The position numbers and the translations under genes are program-made. This document shows, piece after piece, positions 46,115 to 54,875 of a DNA stretch of 64,000 bases. Position 1 is the stretch's first letter. Every line of letters begins with the position of its first letter. The stretch comes from Corynebacterium liangguodongii (GTDB taxonomy: Bacteria; Actinomycetota; Actinomycetes; Mycobacteriales; Mycobacteriaceae), in NCBI RefSeq assembly GCF_003070865.1, contig NZ_CP026948.1, positions 1,612,001-1,676,000 on the forward strand, given 5' to 3'. The notes under the pieces were generated by a model. It had not been told where the DNA came from. It saw only the letters and a program-made list of their open reading frames with translations, and made no database searches.

Positions 46115-46592
46115 GCCTTCTCAGCGGATCAGTATCAACTTCGTGTGCACCGGCAACATCTGCCGCTCGCCGATGGCAGAGGTCATCGTGCGCCAAGCAC
46201 TTCACGACGCCGGGCTCGGCGCCGCCGTGGAGGTCGCCTCCTCGGGCATCGGCGGCTGGCACGTCGGCCAGCCCGCCGACGAGCGCGCAACCCGCGAGCT
46301 CGCCGCCCACGGCTACGACGGTTCGCGCCACCGCGCCCGCCAGTTCGGCTTCGAGCAGGAGGCCGCCGACCTCATCGTCGCCCTCGCTCCCCGCCACGTC
46401 TCCGAGCTCGTCGCCCGCGGCGTGCCGGAGGGCAAGATCCGGCTCATGCGCTCTTTCGACCCGGCCGCTCCTGAGGGCGCCGGTATCGACGACCCCTACT
46501 ACGGCGGCCCGGAAGGGTTTTCCACCGTGCGGCGGGAGATCGAAGCCTGCACGCAAGGCATTATCGAATGGGTGCGCGCCCGGCTAGACTGA
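46104..46592 (+). CDS. ptpA: Low-molecular-weight protein-tyrosine phosphatase
   Basis: 162 residues. The P-loop is VCTGNICRS with nucleophile Cys15 and Arg21, and the general acid lies in GIDDPYYGG near the C-terminus. It is the homolog of mycobacterial PtpA (Rv2234), which lies in the same neighbourhood (Nif3, SURF1). It overlaps the upstream HAD phosphatase gene by 11 bases and is followed by SURF1 six bases later. A TAGACT at 46585-46590 inside its 3' end could be a promoter for SURF1. Confidence 0.92.
   Translation: MPSEPSQRISINFVCTGNICRSPMAEVIVRQALHDAGLGAAVEVASSGIGGWHVGQPADERATRELAAHGYDGSRHRARQFGFEQEAADLIVALAPRHVSELVARGVPEGKIRLMRSFDPAAPEGAGIDDPYYGGPEGFSTVRREIEACTQGIIEWVRARLD
46585..46590 (+). 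promoter_or_regulatory. SURF1 gene internal -10 candidate
   Basis: TAGACT ends eight bases before the ATG at 46599 and lies within the ptpA coding end, so SURF1 may have a leaderless transcript of its own. Confidence 0.35.
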
Positions 46593-46598
46593 GCGAGT

Positions 46599-47468
46599 AT
46601 GAGGAAGACCTTTCTCACCCCCGGGTGGGCCATCGCCGCGATCCTCGTCGCGGCCTTTTCCTACTTCGCGTTTTCCTTCCTCGCGCCCTGGCAGCTGGGC
46701 AAGAACGAGCGCTTGGTTGAGCGCAACGAGCACATCTCCGCGGCCTTCGAGCACGAGCCGATCCCCTACGCCGAGGTCGCGCCCGGCGGCACGCTGGACC
46801 CGAGCGACGAATGGACCCGGGTCACCATGACCGGCCACTACCTGGCGGAGGGCGAGGTGCTGCTGCGGCTGCGCCCGGTGGAGAAAACCCCGGCGTTCCA
46901 GGTGCTCACGCCGTTTGCCGTCGACGGCGGGCCGACGTTTGTGGTCAACCGCGGCTGGGTGCCGGCCGACAAGGGCGGCACGGTGGTGCCCTCCTATGCG
47001 TCGGCGCCGCCCGGCACGGTCACGATCGCGGGCATGCTGCGTGTCGACGAACCCCCGCACCCCTCCGCCCCCATGACCGACCAGGGCCACCACATGGTCT
47101 ACGCGATTAGCTCCGCCCAGGTCGCGGAGGCAAGCGGCCTCCCCCTCGCCCCTTCCTACCTGCAGCTCTCCCCCGGCGAACCCGGGGTCCTCGAGGCCAT
47201 CCCGCTGCCGGCGCTGGAGACGGGCAACCACCTCTCCTACGGCCTGCAGTGGATCGCGTTCGGCATCATGGCGCCGGCCGGGCTCATCTACTTCATCGTC
47301 GCCGAGGCCCGCGAGCGGCGCCGCTTCGCTGCGGAGCAAGACGAGCTGCGCGCCGACATCCCCGCCGCCGGAGGCCCCGATCCCGCGGTGTACGCCCGCG
47401 AGCGCTACGCGCACGCCAGGCGCAACCCCTGGTCCCGGGCTTACGATAGGGAGGAAGAAAGGGGATAG
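46599..47468 (+). CDS. SURF1 family cytochrome oxidase assembly protein
   Basis: 289 residues with two membrane helices: one near the N-terminus (about 9-31, ending in APWQLGKNERL, the SURF1 WQL motif) and one near 213-232 (LQWIAFGIMAPAGLIYFIV). Between them is an extracytoplasmic domain with VTMTGHYL, FVVNRGWVP and PGTVTIAGMLR. SURF1 assists haem a insertion into the aa3 oxidase. The last 50 residues are charged and cytoplasmic. It is followed after three bases by the hypothetical gene. Confidence 0.92.
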   Translation: MRKTFLTPGWAIAAILVAAFSYFAFSFLAPWQLGKNERLVERNEHISAAFEHEPIPYAEVAPGGTLDPSDEWTRVTMTGHYLAEGEVLLRLRPVEKTPAFQVLTPFAVDGGPTFVVNRGWVPADKGGTVVPSYASAPPGTVTIAGMLRVDEPPHPSAPMTDQGHHMVYAISSAQVAEASGLPLAPSYLQLSPGEPGVLEAIPLPALETGNHLSYGLQWIAFGIMAPAGLIYFIVAEARERRRFAAEQDELRADIPAAGGPDPAVYARERYAHARRNPWSRAYDREEERG

Positions 47469-47471
47469 ACC

Positions 47472-48056
47472 GTGACCGACCTGCTAGATTCGACCCTCGC
47501 CCTGCTCGAAGGGGCGGGCATCACTCTTTCCTGCGACATCGAGCGGGACGACGTCGAAGACGCTCTTGTCGATGACCTGCCCGCCTTCCGGGCCCACCCG
47601 ATCACCACGATGGCGACGCTGCGCGACCCCGACGAGGCGCTGATGTTTACGCGCGTGTGGTGCGATACCGGCGTGGTGCCGAGGGTATCCCTTCGCGCGC
47701 TGCGCGACTGCGCCGCGGAGCTGTGCCGGGCCGCAGGCACGGAGCTCACCGAGTTCGTCGCGCTGCCCGATACTGACACGACCGGCTCTGTGCGGCTGCG
47801 CGTCGGCGACTGGGACGTCGCGGACGTCGACTACGACCTCGCACAGGCCCCGGAGCTCGACCTCATCGCCGCGGTCGTACCAGCCGGAGTCACCGCAATT
47901 ACGGTCGAGCACGACGACTTAGACGCCCATTCTGTGACCCTGTTCGCTAGCTCCGGCCCGGGCGGGGACGCGCTGGCGGAGGCGGTGGAGCGGGAGGTGT
48001 CCTCGGGCCCCCGCTTCCCCCTCAACCCGGATGCCCCGAACATGCGGGAAGTTTAG
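47472..48056 (+). CDS. Hypothetical protein, 3' end inside a repeat
   Basis: 194 residues, family not recognised; it is acidic (many Asp/Glu) with alternating helix and strand, for example TMATLRDPDEALMFTRVWCD and LIAAVVPAGVTAITVEHDDL. It begins with GTG behind AAAGGGG, three bases after SURF1, and is probably cotranscribed. The last twelve codons (PLNPDAPNMREV and the stop) are encoded by repeat copy C, so the original C-terminus may have been different. Confidence 0.65.
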   Translation: MTDLLDSTLALLEGAGITLSCDIERDDVEDALVDDLPAFRAHPITTMATLRDPDEALMFTRVWCDTGVVPRVSLRALRDCAAELCRAAGTELTEFVALPDTDTTGSVRLRVGDWDVADVDYDLAQAPELDLIAAVVPAGVTAITVEHDDLDAHSVTLFASSGPGGDALAEAVEREVSSGPRFPLNPDAPNMREV

Positions 48057-48092
48057 GCGCAGCCCCCGAGAGTTGACCTGTCCGGGTTGAGG
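48020..48092 (+). repeat. 73-bp dispersed repeat, copy C
   Basis: The best-preserved ends of the three: CCTCAACCCGGA at the start and TCCGGGTTGAGG at the end are a perfect 12-bp inverted repeat. An inner CCCG/CGGG stem is kept, though with different bases from the other copies. It overlaps the end of the hypothetical gene and ends 15 bases before the 3' end of tRNA-Val. Confidence 0.85.
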
Positions 48093-48107
48093 CGGAGAAA
48101 TCTTCTG

Positions 48108-48180
48108 TGCGCCATGAGGGGCTCGAACCCCCGACCTACTGGGTGTAAACCAGTTGCTCTTCCAGCTGAGCTAACGGCGC
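48108..48180 (-). tRNA. tRNA-Val (anticodon TAC)
   Basis: 73 nt on the minus strand. The acceptor stem GCGCCGT pairs with ATGGCGC (one mismatch or wobble), with discriminator A at 48108. The D arm has TAGCTCAGCTGGAAGAGC. The anticodon stem ACTGG/CCAGT encloses TTTACAC with anticodon TAC, and the T arm GGGGGTTCGAGCCCC is complete. The 3' CCA is not encoded. Confidence 0.95.
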
Positions 48181-48225
48181 GTGCCAGAGCACTCTAGCAC
48201 GGGCGACAAACTGCAGACAAAACGC

Positions 48226-48636
48226 CTACTTTTTCACGCTCGTGCTGGTTAGGCAGGCCCCCTGCCAAGAGCCGAGCCGATCGACCTTGGTGGGCACGAA
48301 ACCGGCGAGCTTGGCGGATTCGGAGACCTCGCCGGGCTGCACCCCGCCAGGCGCGTGCGGGGACGGTGTCATGAGCCAGATCTTGCCGCCGTCGGAGAGG
48401 TTCCGAGAGGCGTCGACAAGCGCGTCGACCAAGTCGCCGTCATCGGAACGGAACCAGAGCAACACGACATCGCAGAGCTCGGTGGCGTCTTCGTCAAGCA
48501 GCGGGCACCCAATAGCATCCTCGATGTCTTCAGAAATTGCGGTCTCCGCGTCTTCGTCCCAACCGATTTCCTGGACGACGACGTCTCCGGAGATTCCGAG
48601 CCGCTGCGCGTAGCTTAAAGCACTCGGGGTGCCCAC
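48226..48636 (-). CDS. DUF3052 family protein
   Basis: 136 residues: SALSYAQRLGISGDVVVQEIGWDED at the start, CDVVLLWFRSDDGDLVDALVD in the middle and GSWQGACLTSTSVKK at the end, the pattern of the short actinobacterial DUF3052 proteins found next to aceE. The fold looks methyltransferase-like but no cofactor motif is present; function unknown. The start should be the GTG at 48636, because AGGAGG lies nine bases before it; the longer frame begins with the ribosome site itself read as codons. It is divergent from aceE. Confidence 0.85.
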   Translation of the reverse strand: MGTPSALSYAQRLGISGDVVVQEIGWDEDAETAISEDIEDAIGCPLLDEDATELCDVVLLWFRSDDGDLVDALVDASRNLSDGGKIWLMTPSPHAPGGVQPGEVSESAKLAGFVPTKVDRLGSWQGACLTSTSVKK

Positions 48637-48730
48637 CTTTGAAATCCTCCTCAATCTCGCGTGTTTTCAACTACCAGCAGAATACCCGCTAGGGCCGCCG
48701 ATTGCCCCACACTTGGTGCAAAAACGGGGG

Positions 48731-48736
48731 TAGAAT
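48731..48736 (+). promoter_or_regulatory. aceE -10 element
   Basis: TAGAAT, about 40 bases before the GTG start at 48776, with CTGGAGG as ribosome site at 48763-48769. No clear -35 is seen. Confidence 0.5.
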
Positions 48737-48775
48737 CGATGTGTATTGGAAAACAGATCAGTCTGGAGGCTTGGC

Positions 48776-51553
48776 GTGACCGACAACCCGAACACCGCCC
48801 ACCGCACCGACGACAACCAGAGCGGCTCTCATATCGAGATGATCCGGGAGGGCGTCGCCGCGTACCTACACGACCAAGACCCGGAGGAGACCCGCGAGTG
48901 GATGGACTCCCTAGACGGGTTGTTGGCAAACTCCTCCCCGGAGCGCGCCCGCTATCTCATGCTGCGCCTGCTTGAGCGGGCCTCAGCGAAGCGCGTGCCG
49001 CTCCCCGCACTGTCGTCGACGGACTTTGTCAACACGATACCCACCGAGCTCGAGCCCGAGTTTCCTGGCGATGAGGCGCTGGAGAAGCGCTACCGCCGTT
49101 GGATGCGCTGGAACGCTGCGATCATGGTCCACCGCGCGCAGCGCCCCGGCATCAAGGTCGGCGGCCACATCTCCACCTACGCCTCCGCCGCCGCCCTCTA
49201 CGAGGTCGGCTTCAACCACTTCTTCCGCGGCAAGGACGCCGAGCAGGGCGGCGACCAGATCTTCGTCCAGGGCCACGCCTCCCCCGGCATCTACGCCCGC
49301 GCCTTCCTTGAGGGCCGGCTCAGCGAGGACGACCTCGACGGCTTCCGCCAGGAACACTCCCGCCCGCAGGGCGGCCTGCCCTCTTACCCGCACCCCAAGG
49401 GCCTGCCGGACTTCTGGGAGTTCCCGACGGTGTCCATGGGCCTGGGCCCGATGAACGCGATCTACCAGGCACGTTTTAACAAGTACCTCCACGATCGCGG
49501 CATCAAGCAGACAGACAAGCAGCACGTCTGGGCGTTTCTGGGCGACGGCGAGATGGACGAGCCGGAATCGCGCGGCCTCATCCAGACGGCACCGCTCTAC
49601 GGGCTGGACAACCTCACCTTTGTCATTAACTGCAACCTGCAACGCCTCGACGGCCCCGTGCGCGGCAACGGCCAGATCATCCAGGAGCTGGAGGCCTTCT
49701 TCATCGGTGCCGGCTGGAACGTGATCAAGATCGCGTGGGGCCGCGAATGGGATCCGCTGTTTGAGAAGGATGAGGACGGCGCCCTGGTCAACCTGATGAA
49801 CTCCACCCGCGACGGCGACTTCCAGACGTTTAAGGCTAACGACGGCGCCTACGTCCGCGAGCACTTCTTCGGCCGCGACCCGCGCACCGCGAAGCTTGTC
49901 GAGGACATGACCGACGAGGAAATCTGGGCGTTGCGACGCGGCGGCCACGATTACCGCAAGGTTTACGCCGCCTACAAGCGCGCGCTTGAGACAAAGGGCA
50001 AGCCGACGGTCATCCTCGCCCACACCATCAAGGGCTACGGCCTCGGGCACAACTTCGAGGGCCGCAACGCCACCCACCAGATGAAGAGCCTCACGCTCGA
50101 CGACCTGAAGCTCTTCCGCGACACCCAGCAGATCCCGATTTCCGATGAAGAGCTGGAAAAAGACCCCTACCTGCCGCCCTACTACCACCCGGGCGAGGAC
50201 TCAGAGGAGATCAAGTACCTCAAGGCGCGCCGGGAGGAGCTCGGCGGCTACCTGCCGGAGCGCCGCACCGCCTACACCCCGCTGACGCTCCCCGACTTTG
50301 AGAAGACCTTCCGCGCCAGCTTCAAGGACTCGGGCAAGCAGAAGGTGGCCACGACCATGGCGCTCGTGCGCGCGTTCAAGACGCTCACCCGAGAACCCGA
50401 GATTGGCAAGCGCCTGGTTCCCATCATCCCGGACGAGGCCCGCACCTTCGGCCTGGATTCTTGGTTCCCGACGCTGAAGATCTACAACCCGGTGGGCCAG
50501 AACTACACCCCGGTAGACCACGACCTGCAGCTGTCCTACCGCGAGGCCACCGACGGCCAGATCCTCCACGAGGGCATCAACGAGGATGGTTCCTCGGCGT
50601 CCTTCATCGCGGCCGGCACCTCCTATGCCACCCACGGCGAGCCGATGATCCCGATGTACATCTTCTACTCGATGTTCGGCTTCCAGCGCACCGGAGACAA
50701 CTTCTGGGCGGCCGGCGACCAGCACGCCCGCGGCTTCATCATCGGTGCCACCGCCGGGCGCACCACGCTCTTCGGCGAGGGCCTGCAGCATATGGACGGC
50801 CACTCCCACATCCTCGCCTCCACGAACCCGGCGATGGTGTGCTACGACCCGGCGTTCGCCTACGAGATGCCCTACCTCGTGTCCAAGGGCATCGAGCGCA
50901 TGTACGGCGAAGGCGGCGGCGAGGACGTGATGTACTACATCACCGTCTACAACGAGCCGACGCACCAGCCGGCGCGCCCCGAGAACCTCGACGTCGAGGG
51001 CCTGCACAAGGGGATCTACCTCTTCGATCGCGGAGCAGAGAAGGCCAACCGCGTCTCCCTGTTGGCCTCCGGCGTGGGCATGCAGCAGGCGCTGCGAGCC
51101 CAGGAGATCCTGCAGGAGCGTTACGACGTCGGTGCCGCCGTCTACTCCGTGACCTCGTGGGTCGAGCTCGCCCGCGACGGCGCGGCGCTGAACAAGCAGA
51201 AGCTCCTCCACCCGGGCGAGGACGTCGGCGAGCCCTTTGCCACCAAGCAGCTCAAGCAGACCGAGGGCCCCTACGTTGCAACCTCGGACTTCGCCACCGA
51301 CCTGCAGGAGCAGATCCGCCCCTACGTGCCGGGCCAGTACATCGTGCTGGGTGCGGACGGCTTCGGCTTCTCCGACACCCGCGAGGCGGCGCGCCGCTTC
51401 TTCAACATCGACGCCGAGTCGATGGTCGTCGCGGCCCTCATGGGGCTTGCCAACGAGGGCAAGATCGACATGTCCGTTGCGGCGCAGGCCGCCAAGGATT
51501 TGCACATCGACGACCCGACCGCGACCAATCCCAACGGCGGTACCGGCGAGTAG
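48776..51553 (+). CDS. aceE: Pyruvate dehydrogenase E1 component (homodimeric)
   Basis: 925 residues. Thiamine-diphosphate enzyme that decarboxylates pyruvate and acetylates the lipoyl arms of Ace[21 protein letters not shown] and the ThDP motif [12 protein letters not shown] ... [20 protein letters not shown] (about 255-310) are diagnostic of the AceE type used by E. coli and by corynebacteria, as opposed to the alpha/beta type. The start is GTG at 48776 with GGAGG before it; the in-frame ATG at 48746 has none. The gene stands alone and ends in a strong hairpin. Its E2 partner is aceF at 3.8-5.9 kb. Confidence 0.97.
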   Translation: MTDNPNTAHRTDDNQSGSHIEMIREGVAAYLHDQDPEETREWMDSLDGLLANSSPERARYLMLRLLERASAKRVPLPALSSTDFVNTIPTELEPEFPGDEALEKRYRRWMRWNAAIMVHRAQRPGIKVGGHISTYASAAALYEVGFNHFFRGKDAEQGGDQIFVQGHASPGIYARAFLEGRLSEDDLDGFRQEHSRPQGGLPSYPHPKGLPDFWEFPTVSMGLGPMNAIYQARFNKYLHDRGIKQTDKQHVWAFLGDGEMDEPESRGLIQTAPLYGLDNLTFVINCNLQRLDGPVRGNGQIIQELEAFFIGAGWNVIKIAWGREWDPLFEKDEDGALVNLMNSTRDGDFQTFKANDGAYVREHFFGRDPRTAKLVEDMTDEEIWALRRGGHDYRKVYAAYKRALETKGKPTVILAHTIKGYGLGHNFEGRNATHQMKSLTLDDLKLFRDTQQIPISDEELEKDPYLPPYYHPGEDSEEIKYLKARREELGGYLPERRTAYTPLTLPDFEKTFRASFKDSGKQKVATTMALVRAFKTLTREPEIGKRLVPIIPDEARTFGLDSWFPTLKIYNPVGQNYTPVDHDLQLSYREATDGQILHEGINEDGSSASFIAAGTSYATHGEPMIPMYIFYSMFGFQRTGDNFWAAGDQHARGFIIGATAGRTTLFGEGLQHMDGHSHILASTNPAMVCYDPAFAYEMPYLVSKGIERMYGEGGGEDVMYYITVYNEPTHQPARPENLDVEGLHKGIYLFDRGAEKANRVSLLASGVGMQQALRAQEILQERYDVGAAVYSVTSWVELARDGAALNKQKLLHPGEDVGEPFATKQLKQTEGPYVATSDFATDLQEQIRPYVPGQYIVLGADGFGFSDTREAARRFFNIDAESMVVAALMGLANEGKIDMSVAAQAAKDLHIDDPTATNPNGGTGE

Positions 51554-51567
51554 CCCCTAGGCGCTGA

Positions 51568-51599
51568 GGCGCTGCGCACCACCGACGTTGCGCAGCGCC
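51568..51599 (+). terminator. Terminator after aceE
   Basis: GGCGCTGCGC (51568-51577) pairs perfectly with GCGCAGCGCC (51590-51599), loop of 12. The region from there to 51728 shows a nine-base direct repeat, GGGCTTCTT, and nothing else recognisable. Confidence 0.75.
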
Positions 51600-51728
51600 C
51601 GCTCCTCCAATGGATGTGCCAATCCGGTTCCTTCGGTATGGGCTTCTTCTTTTGAAGGAGCGTCTCGGGCTTCTTTCCAATAGGTGCTGACACGCACAAA
51701 TGCACGCTAAGGTCCTCCCCCAGCAGGG

Positions 51729-52676
51729 CTACGACGACACGAAGCGCGACGCGAGGCGCACGATCGCGGTGGAGACTGCCCCGGGGGCGTCGAAAGGCGG
51801 CATGTGCCCGCTCTCGGGGAGCACCTGCAGGTACGCCCCCGGCCACAACGACGCGAGCCGGGTCGACTGCGAGACGGGCGCGACGGCGTCGCGCTCGCCG
51901 ACGAGGATGTAGCCCGGAAGCCCGGCGAGGACGTCGGCGGCACCGGCCTCGGAGTGCTCGATGAGGTCGTCGAAGAAGCCGGCGTAGGTGGCCAGGGGTG
52001 TCTTCTCGATCATCGCGGCGTGGAATTTGACGATGTCGTAGTCCACCGGGCGGAAGTAGAAGCCCAGCGCGAGCAGCGGCGCGAGGGCGTGCATGATCGC
52101 CACGCGCAGGCCCTCGCCGAAACCCGCACGCAACCCGGCCTCGAGCAGCTTTCCCACCGGACCGGCGAGGATCTGCGGCAGCCCTTGCATGGCGAAGGGA
52201 TCGACAGCCGAGGAGATCTGCACGCTGCCGACGACGTCCAAGTCGCCGTGCCTGCGCATGAGCGAAAGCGAAACGGGCCCGCCGAGCGAGTGGCCGACGA
52301 CGATGAGTGGACCATCGACGCCAAGGTGGACGAGCACCGCGTAGACATCATCGGCGGCAGCGTCGACGGTGCAGGCCTCCGGTTCCGCACGGGAGCTGTG
52401 CCCGTGGCCACGGTAATCAACAAGAACCTGGCGCACGGGCAGCAGAGCAAGCTCCTCGACCTGCATGTAGAAGGCCTCCGAGGAGATGTTGAAACCGTGG
52501 ACGTAGACGATGGAGAGCCTCGCGTCGGCTGGCCCGCGCTCGTAGTAGCGCACGGAGACGTCCCCGCGGCGCACAACGCCGGTGCGGTCATAGCGCAGCC
52601 CGACGTGGGATGTGCCCTCGAAGAGGCGCTTTCGGGCGTCGTAAAGCGTGCGCACGGCGGCGAAGGGTTGGTACAT
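51729..52676 (-). CDS. Alpha/beta hydrolase
   Basis: 315 residues of the alpha/beta-hydrolase fold: IVYVHGFNISSEAFYMQ has the HG oxyanion motif, VVGHSLGGPVSLSL (about 130-143) holds the nucleophile Ser in GHSLG, and LPESGHMPPFDAP near the C-terminus gives the catalytic His. The probable acid is in the GERDAVAP loop. The substrate is unknown; a lipase or thioesterase acting with the divergent acyl carrier protein is only a guess. The ATG at 52676 is six bases from TACACT, so the transcript looks leaderless. It is convergent with aceE. Confidence 0.87.
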   Translation of the reverse strand: MYQPFAAVRTLYDARKRLFEGTSHVGLRYDRTGVVRRGDVSVRYYERGPADARLSIVYVHGFNISSEAFYMQVEELALLPVRQVLVDYRGHGHSSRAEPEACTVDAAADDVYAVLVHLGVDGPLIVVGHSLGGPVSLSLMRRHGDLDVVGSVQISSAVDPFAMQGLPQILAGPVGKLLEAGLRAGFGEGLRVAIMHALAPLLALGFYFRPVDYDIVKFHAAMIEKTPLATYAGFFDDLIEHSEAGAADVLAGLPGYILVGERDAVAPVSQSTRLASLWPGAYLQVLPESGHMPPFDAPGAVSTAIVRLASRFVSS

Positions 52677-52682
52677 GCGGTC

Positions 52683-52693
52683 AGTGTATATAT
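52683..52693. promoter_or_regulatory. Overlapping divergent -10 elements, 23-bp promoter region
   Basis: Only 23 bases separate the two start codons. On the minus strand TACACT (52683-52688) ends six bases before the hydrolase ATG. On the plus strand TATATAT (52687-52693) ends six bases before the acyl carrier protein ATG. The boxes share two bases and neither gene has room for a leader. Confidence 0.55.
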
Positions 52694-52699
52694 GGGTGC

Positions 52700-52972
52700 A
52701 TGGAGCTATCGCAGCGACTGAACCTAGAGGCACTCGTCGAGGAGAACGAGCAGAGCTTTGATGCGCGCCTCGCCGGGCTCATCTCGCGCATCACCGGCGA
52801 CGAGGTCGATCCCGGCAAGACACTCGTTGAGCTGGGAATCTCCTCGCTCGACCGGATTGAGCTGGCGATCCGCGCCGAGGAGGAGTTCGGGGTGCGCGCC
52901 AGTGAGGAGCTCTACGCCGACAACCCGACGATTGCGGAGCTGGGCCGGCGACTCTCCCGGTGCGCGGACTAG
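52700..52972 (+). CDS. Acyl carrier protein
   Basis: 90 residues with the acyl-carrier fold. The phosphopantetheine serine is most likely Ser49 in LVELGISSLDRIELAIRAEEEFG, where the usual DSL is SSL. Acidic helices II and III follow the normal pattern. It is longer than the AcpP of enterobacteria at the N-terminus (MELSQRLNLEALVEENEQSF), as actinobacterial AcpM proteins also are. The ATG at 52700 is fixed by the promoter next to it. It converges on the aldehyde dehydrogenase gene (nine-base gap) and is not beside any fatty-acid synthase gene. Confidence 0.88.
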   Translation: MELSQRLNLEALVEENEQSFDARLAGLISRITGDEVDPGKTLVELGISSLDRIELAIRAEEEFGVRASEELYADNPTIAELGRRLSRCAD

Positions 52973-52981
52973 CGGCGCACT

Positions 52982-54361
52982 CTACTTCTTGTCGGCGACG
53001 TAGAAGCGCTGCAGGTTGACGAACTCGTTGATGCCCAGCGGGCCGAGCTCGCGGCCGAAGCCGGAATTTTTCACTCCCCCAAACGGCAGCTCTGCACCGC
53101 GAGCCTGAGGGATGTTGACATGGATCATGCCGGTGACGATCTGGTTGGCCACTCGCTTCGCGCGCTCTTCATCGGCCGAGAACACCGCACCACCCAGACC
53201 ATACTGGGAGTCATTAGCAAGCTTGATGGCCTCCTCCTCGCTGGCCACTGGGTAGATCTCGGCGACAGGGCCGAAGAACTCCTCGTAGTAGGACTCGGAG
53301 CCGACCGGGATGCCGGTGACCACTGCCGGAGAGTAATAGGCGCTGCCCTCCGCCAACACGCCGCCGGTGTGCAACGTTGCGCCTTCTTCGACGGCCATCT
53401 TGACCTGCTTGTCAAGGGTCTCAGCGGCATCGCGAGAGGACAGCGGGTAGTACTCGCCCATCTGCGGGTTGGCAGGATCACCCGCGACGAAGGTTTCTGC
53501 AATACGGACCATCTCGGCGACGAAGTCCTCGAAGATGTCCTCCATGACAATAATGCGCTTATTGGACGTGCAGGCCTGGCCGACGTTGCTTAAACGCTTT
53601 TTCCACGCGGTCTTCGCGGACTCGGCAACGTCATCGGTGTCAAGAATAATGTAAGGGTCGGTGCCGCCGAGCTCGAGCAAAGTCTTCTTCAGGTTCTTGC
53701 CCGCGGTGGCGGCGACGGTGCGTCCCGCCGCCTCGGAGCCGGTCAGCGACACACCCTGGACTCGCGGGTCCTCAAGCATGGTGGTGATGTGCTCGTGGGA
53801 GGCGTAAAGGTTCGTAAACACACCGGTCGGGGCGCCAGCTTGCCCAATAATTTCCTCAATGCGCTGAGAGGAACGAGCACAGATGCCAGCGTGCTTGAGC
53901 AAGACGGTGTTGCCCGCCATCAGCGTCGGCGCCGCGAAGCGCGCCACCTGGTAATACGGGAAGTTCCACGGCATAACGCCGAGGATCACGCCGAGCGGGA
54001 CCTTGCGCATGACGGCGGAGCCCCCCTGAGTATCTAGTGGTTCGTCCGCAAGTAGCTCCGCGCCATGGTCAGCGTAGTAGGTAAAGATTTCTACGACGTC
54101 GTCGATTTCTGCGCTGCCCTCGCGGACGGATTTACCCATCTCTTCCGCGATGATCTGTGCCAGCTCTTCGCGCTGGGCGTCGAAAAGCGATGCGACCTTG
54201 CGCAAAACCTCCGCACGCTGCTCGAGGGACGTCTCGCGCCAGGAGCTGAACGCCTCATCAGCCGCGGTGATCGCGCGCTCGAGATCGGCGTCGCTCATGA
54301 CATCGAAGGTCTCTACGATCTCGTTGTTCTTCGGATTCTGAACTCGGTATGAACTAGCCAT
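52982..54361 (-). CDS. gabD: NAD(P)-dependent aldehyde dehydrogenase (succinate-semialdehyde type)
   Basis: 459 residues of the ALDH superfamily. Catalytic Cys264 (NVGQACTSNKRI) and general base Glu230 (LLELGGTDPYI) are present, with VMPWNFPYYQVARFAAP for cofactor binding and FGPVAEIYPV near the C-terminus. The closest pattern I recall is the GabD1-like succinate-semialdehyde dehydrogenases of actinobacteria, but substrate choice is uncertain, and there is no GABA aminotransferase beside it. The ATG at 54361 gives the normal length. A small gene ends 19 bases upstream in the same direction, probably the same operon. Confidence 0.85.
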   Translation of the reverse strand: MASSYRVQNPKNNEIVETFDVMSDADLERAITAADEAFSSWRETSLEQRAEVLRKVASLFDAQREELAQIIAEEMGKSVREGSAEIDDVVEIFTYYADHGAELLADEPLDTQGGSAVMRKVPLGVILGVMPWNFPYYQVARFAAPTLMAGNTVLLKHAGICARSSQRIEEIIGQAGAPTGVFTNLYASHEHITTMLEDPRVQGVSLTGSEAAGRTVAATAGKNLKKTLLELGGTDPYIILDTDDVAESAKTAWKKRLSNVGQACTSNKRIIVMEDIFEDFVAEMVRIAETFVAGDPANPQMGEYYPLSSRDAAETLDKQVKMAVEEGATLHTGGVLAEGSAYYSPAVVTGIPVGSESYYEEFFGPVAEIYPVASEEEAIKLANDSQYGLGGAVFSADEERAKRVANQIVTGMIHVNIPQARGAELPFGGVKNSGFGRELGPLGINEFVNLQRFYVADKK

Positions 54362-54380
54362 GTGCCCCAGGGTAGGTCGT

Positions 54381-54683
54381 TTAAGCAGCCTTTGTTGTGA
54401 TTTCCGCCACAAAACCGGAGCGCTGCGCCAACTCCCCCAGGCACCGCCTAAAGCATGCTAGGTCCGCCGCAGGTGCGTAAACTAGCTCGCGGCAGCCGAT
54501 CGTGCCGTCGGCATTGCGGCGCCAGCGGGTAAACCACGCGGTATCCCAGATGTCGAAAACCGAGTAGTCGTACGGGTCCTGAGGTAGTTCGAGCAGCAGC
54601 TTTTCGACATCCCCGCGCAGGTGCGCAGGCATGCGGTCAATCTCGATAACGGCAGACGCGGTGGTGCATAGTGCTGTAGTCAC
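54381..54683 (-). CDS. Small hypothetical protein upstream of gabD
   Basis: 100 residues, family not recognised. It contains MPAHLRGDVEKLLLELPQ, then a Trp/Asp-rich stretch (VFDIWDTAWFTRWRRNADG) and a C-terminal helix. The GTG at 54683 is chosen because GGGAGG lies before it; the frame continues upstream without another good start and with less typical codons. It precedes gabD by 19 bases and likely shares its promoter. Confidence 0.6.
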   Translation of the reverse strand: MTTALCTTASAVIEIDRMPAHLRGDVEKLLLELPQDPYDYSVFDIWDTAWFTRWRRNADGTIGCRELVYAPAADLACFRRCLGELAQRSGFVAEITTKAA

Positions 54684-54823
54684 TGGGGATCCTCCCGAAA
54701 AGTAGGCGGCGCCGCGCACACGCGCATGCGCGGGCGGCGAGACGAGGTTCGTCTTCCCCAACGGCCTCTGATTTCTCTCGACCGATGTTGCGCCACAGCT
54801 ATCCCACGAGCAACTCTCAACAA

Positions 54824-54852
54824 AAGCTTGATCCCCCTGTTTATTCAAGCTT
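54824..54852. promoter_or_regulatory. Inverted repeat upstream of the small gene/gabD
   Basis: AAGCTTGA (54824-54831) and TCAAGCTT (54845-54852) are perfect 8-bp arms with a 13-base spacer. On the minus strand it lies just upstream of a possible TTGTTG-N16-TAGCTG promoter, so it could be an operator. Confidence 0.4.
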
Positions 54853-54875
54853 CCGTTTAGGTTTAGCCGTCTCGG

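Noticed and set aside
51600-51728. Possible gene or mobile-element remnant after aceE
   Set aside because: Only short frames and a nine-base direct repeat; no codon bias, ribosome site or inverted ends.
54856-54874. DtxR box near TTTAGGTTTAGCC
   Set aside because: Only one half resembles the TTAGGTTAG half-site, with an extra base, and the other half is unrelated; the nearby genes are not iron genes.
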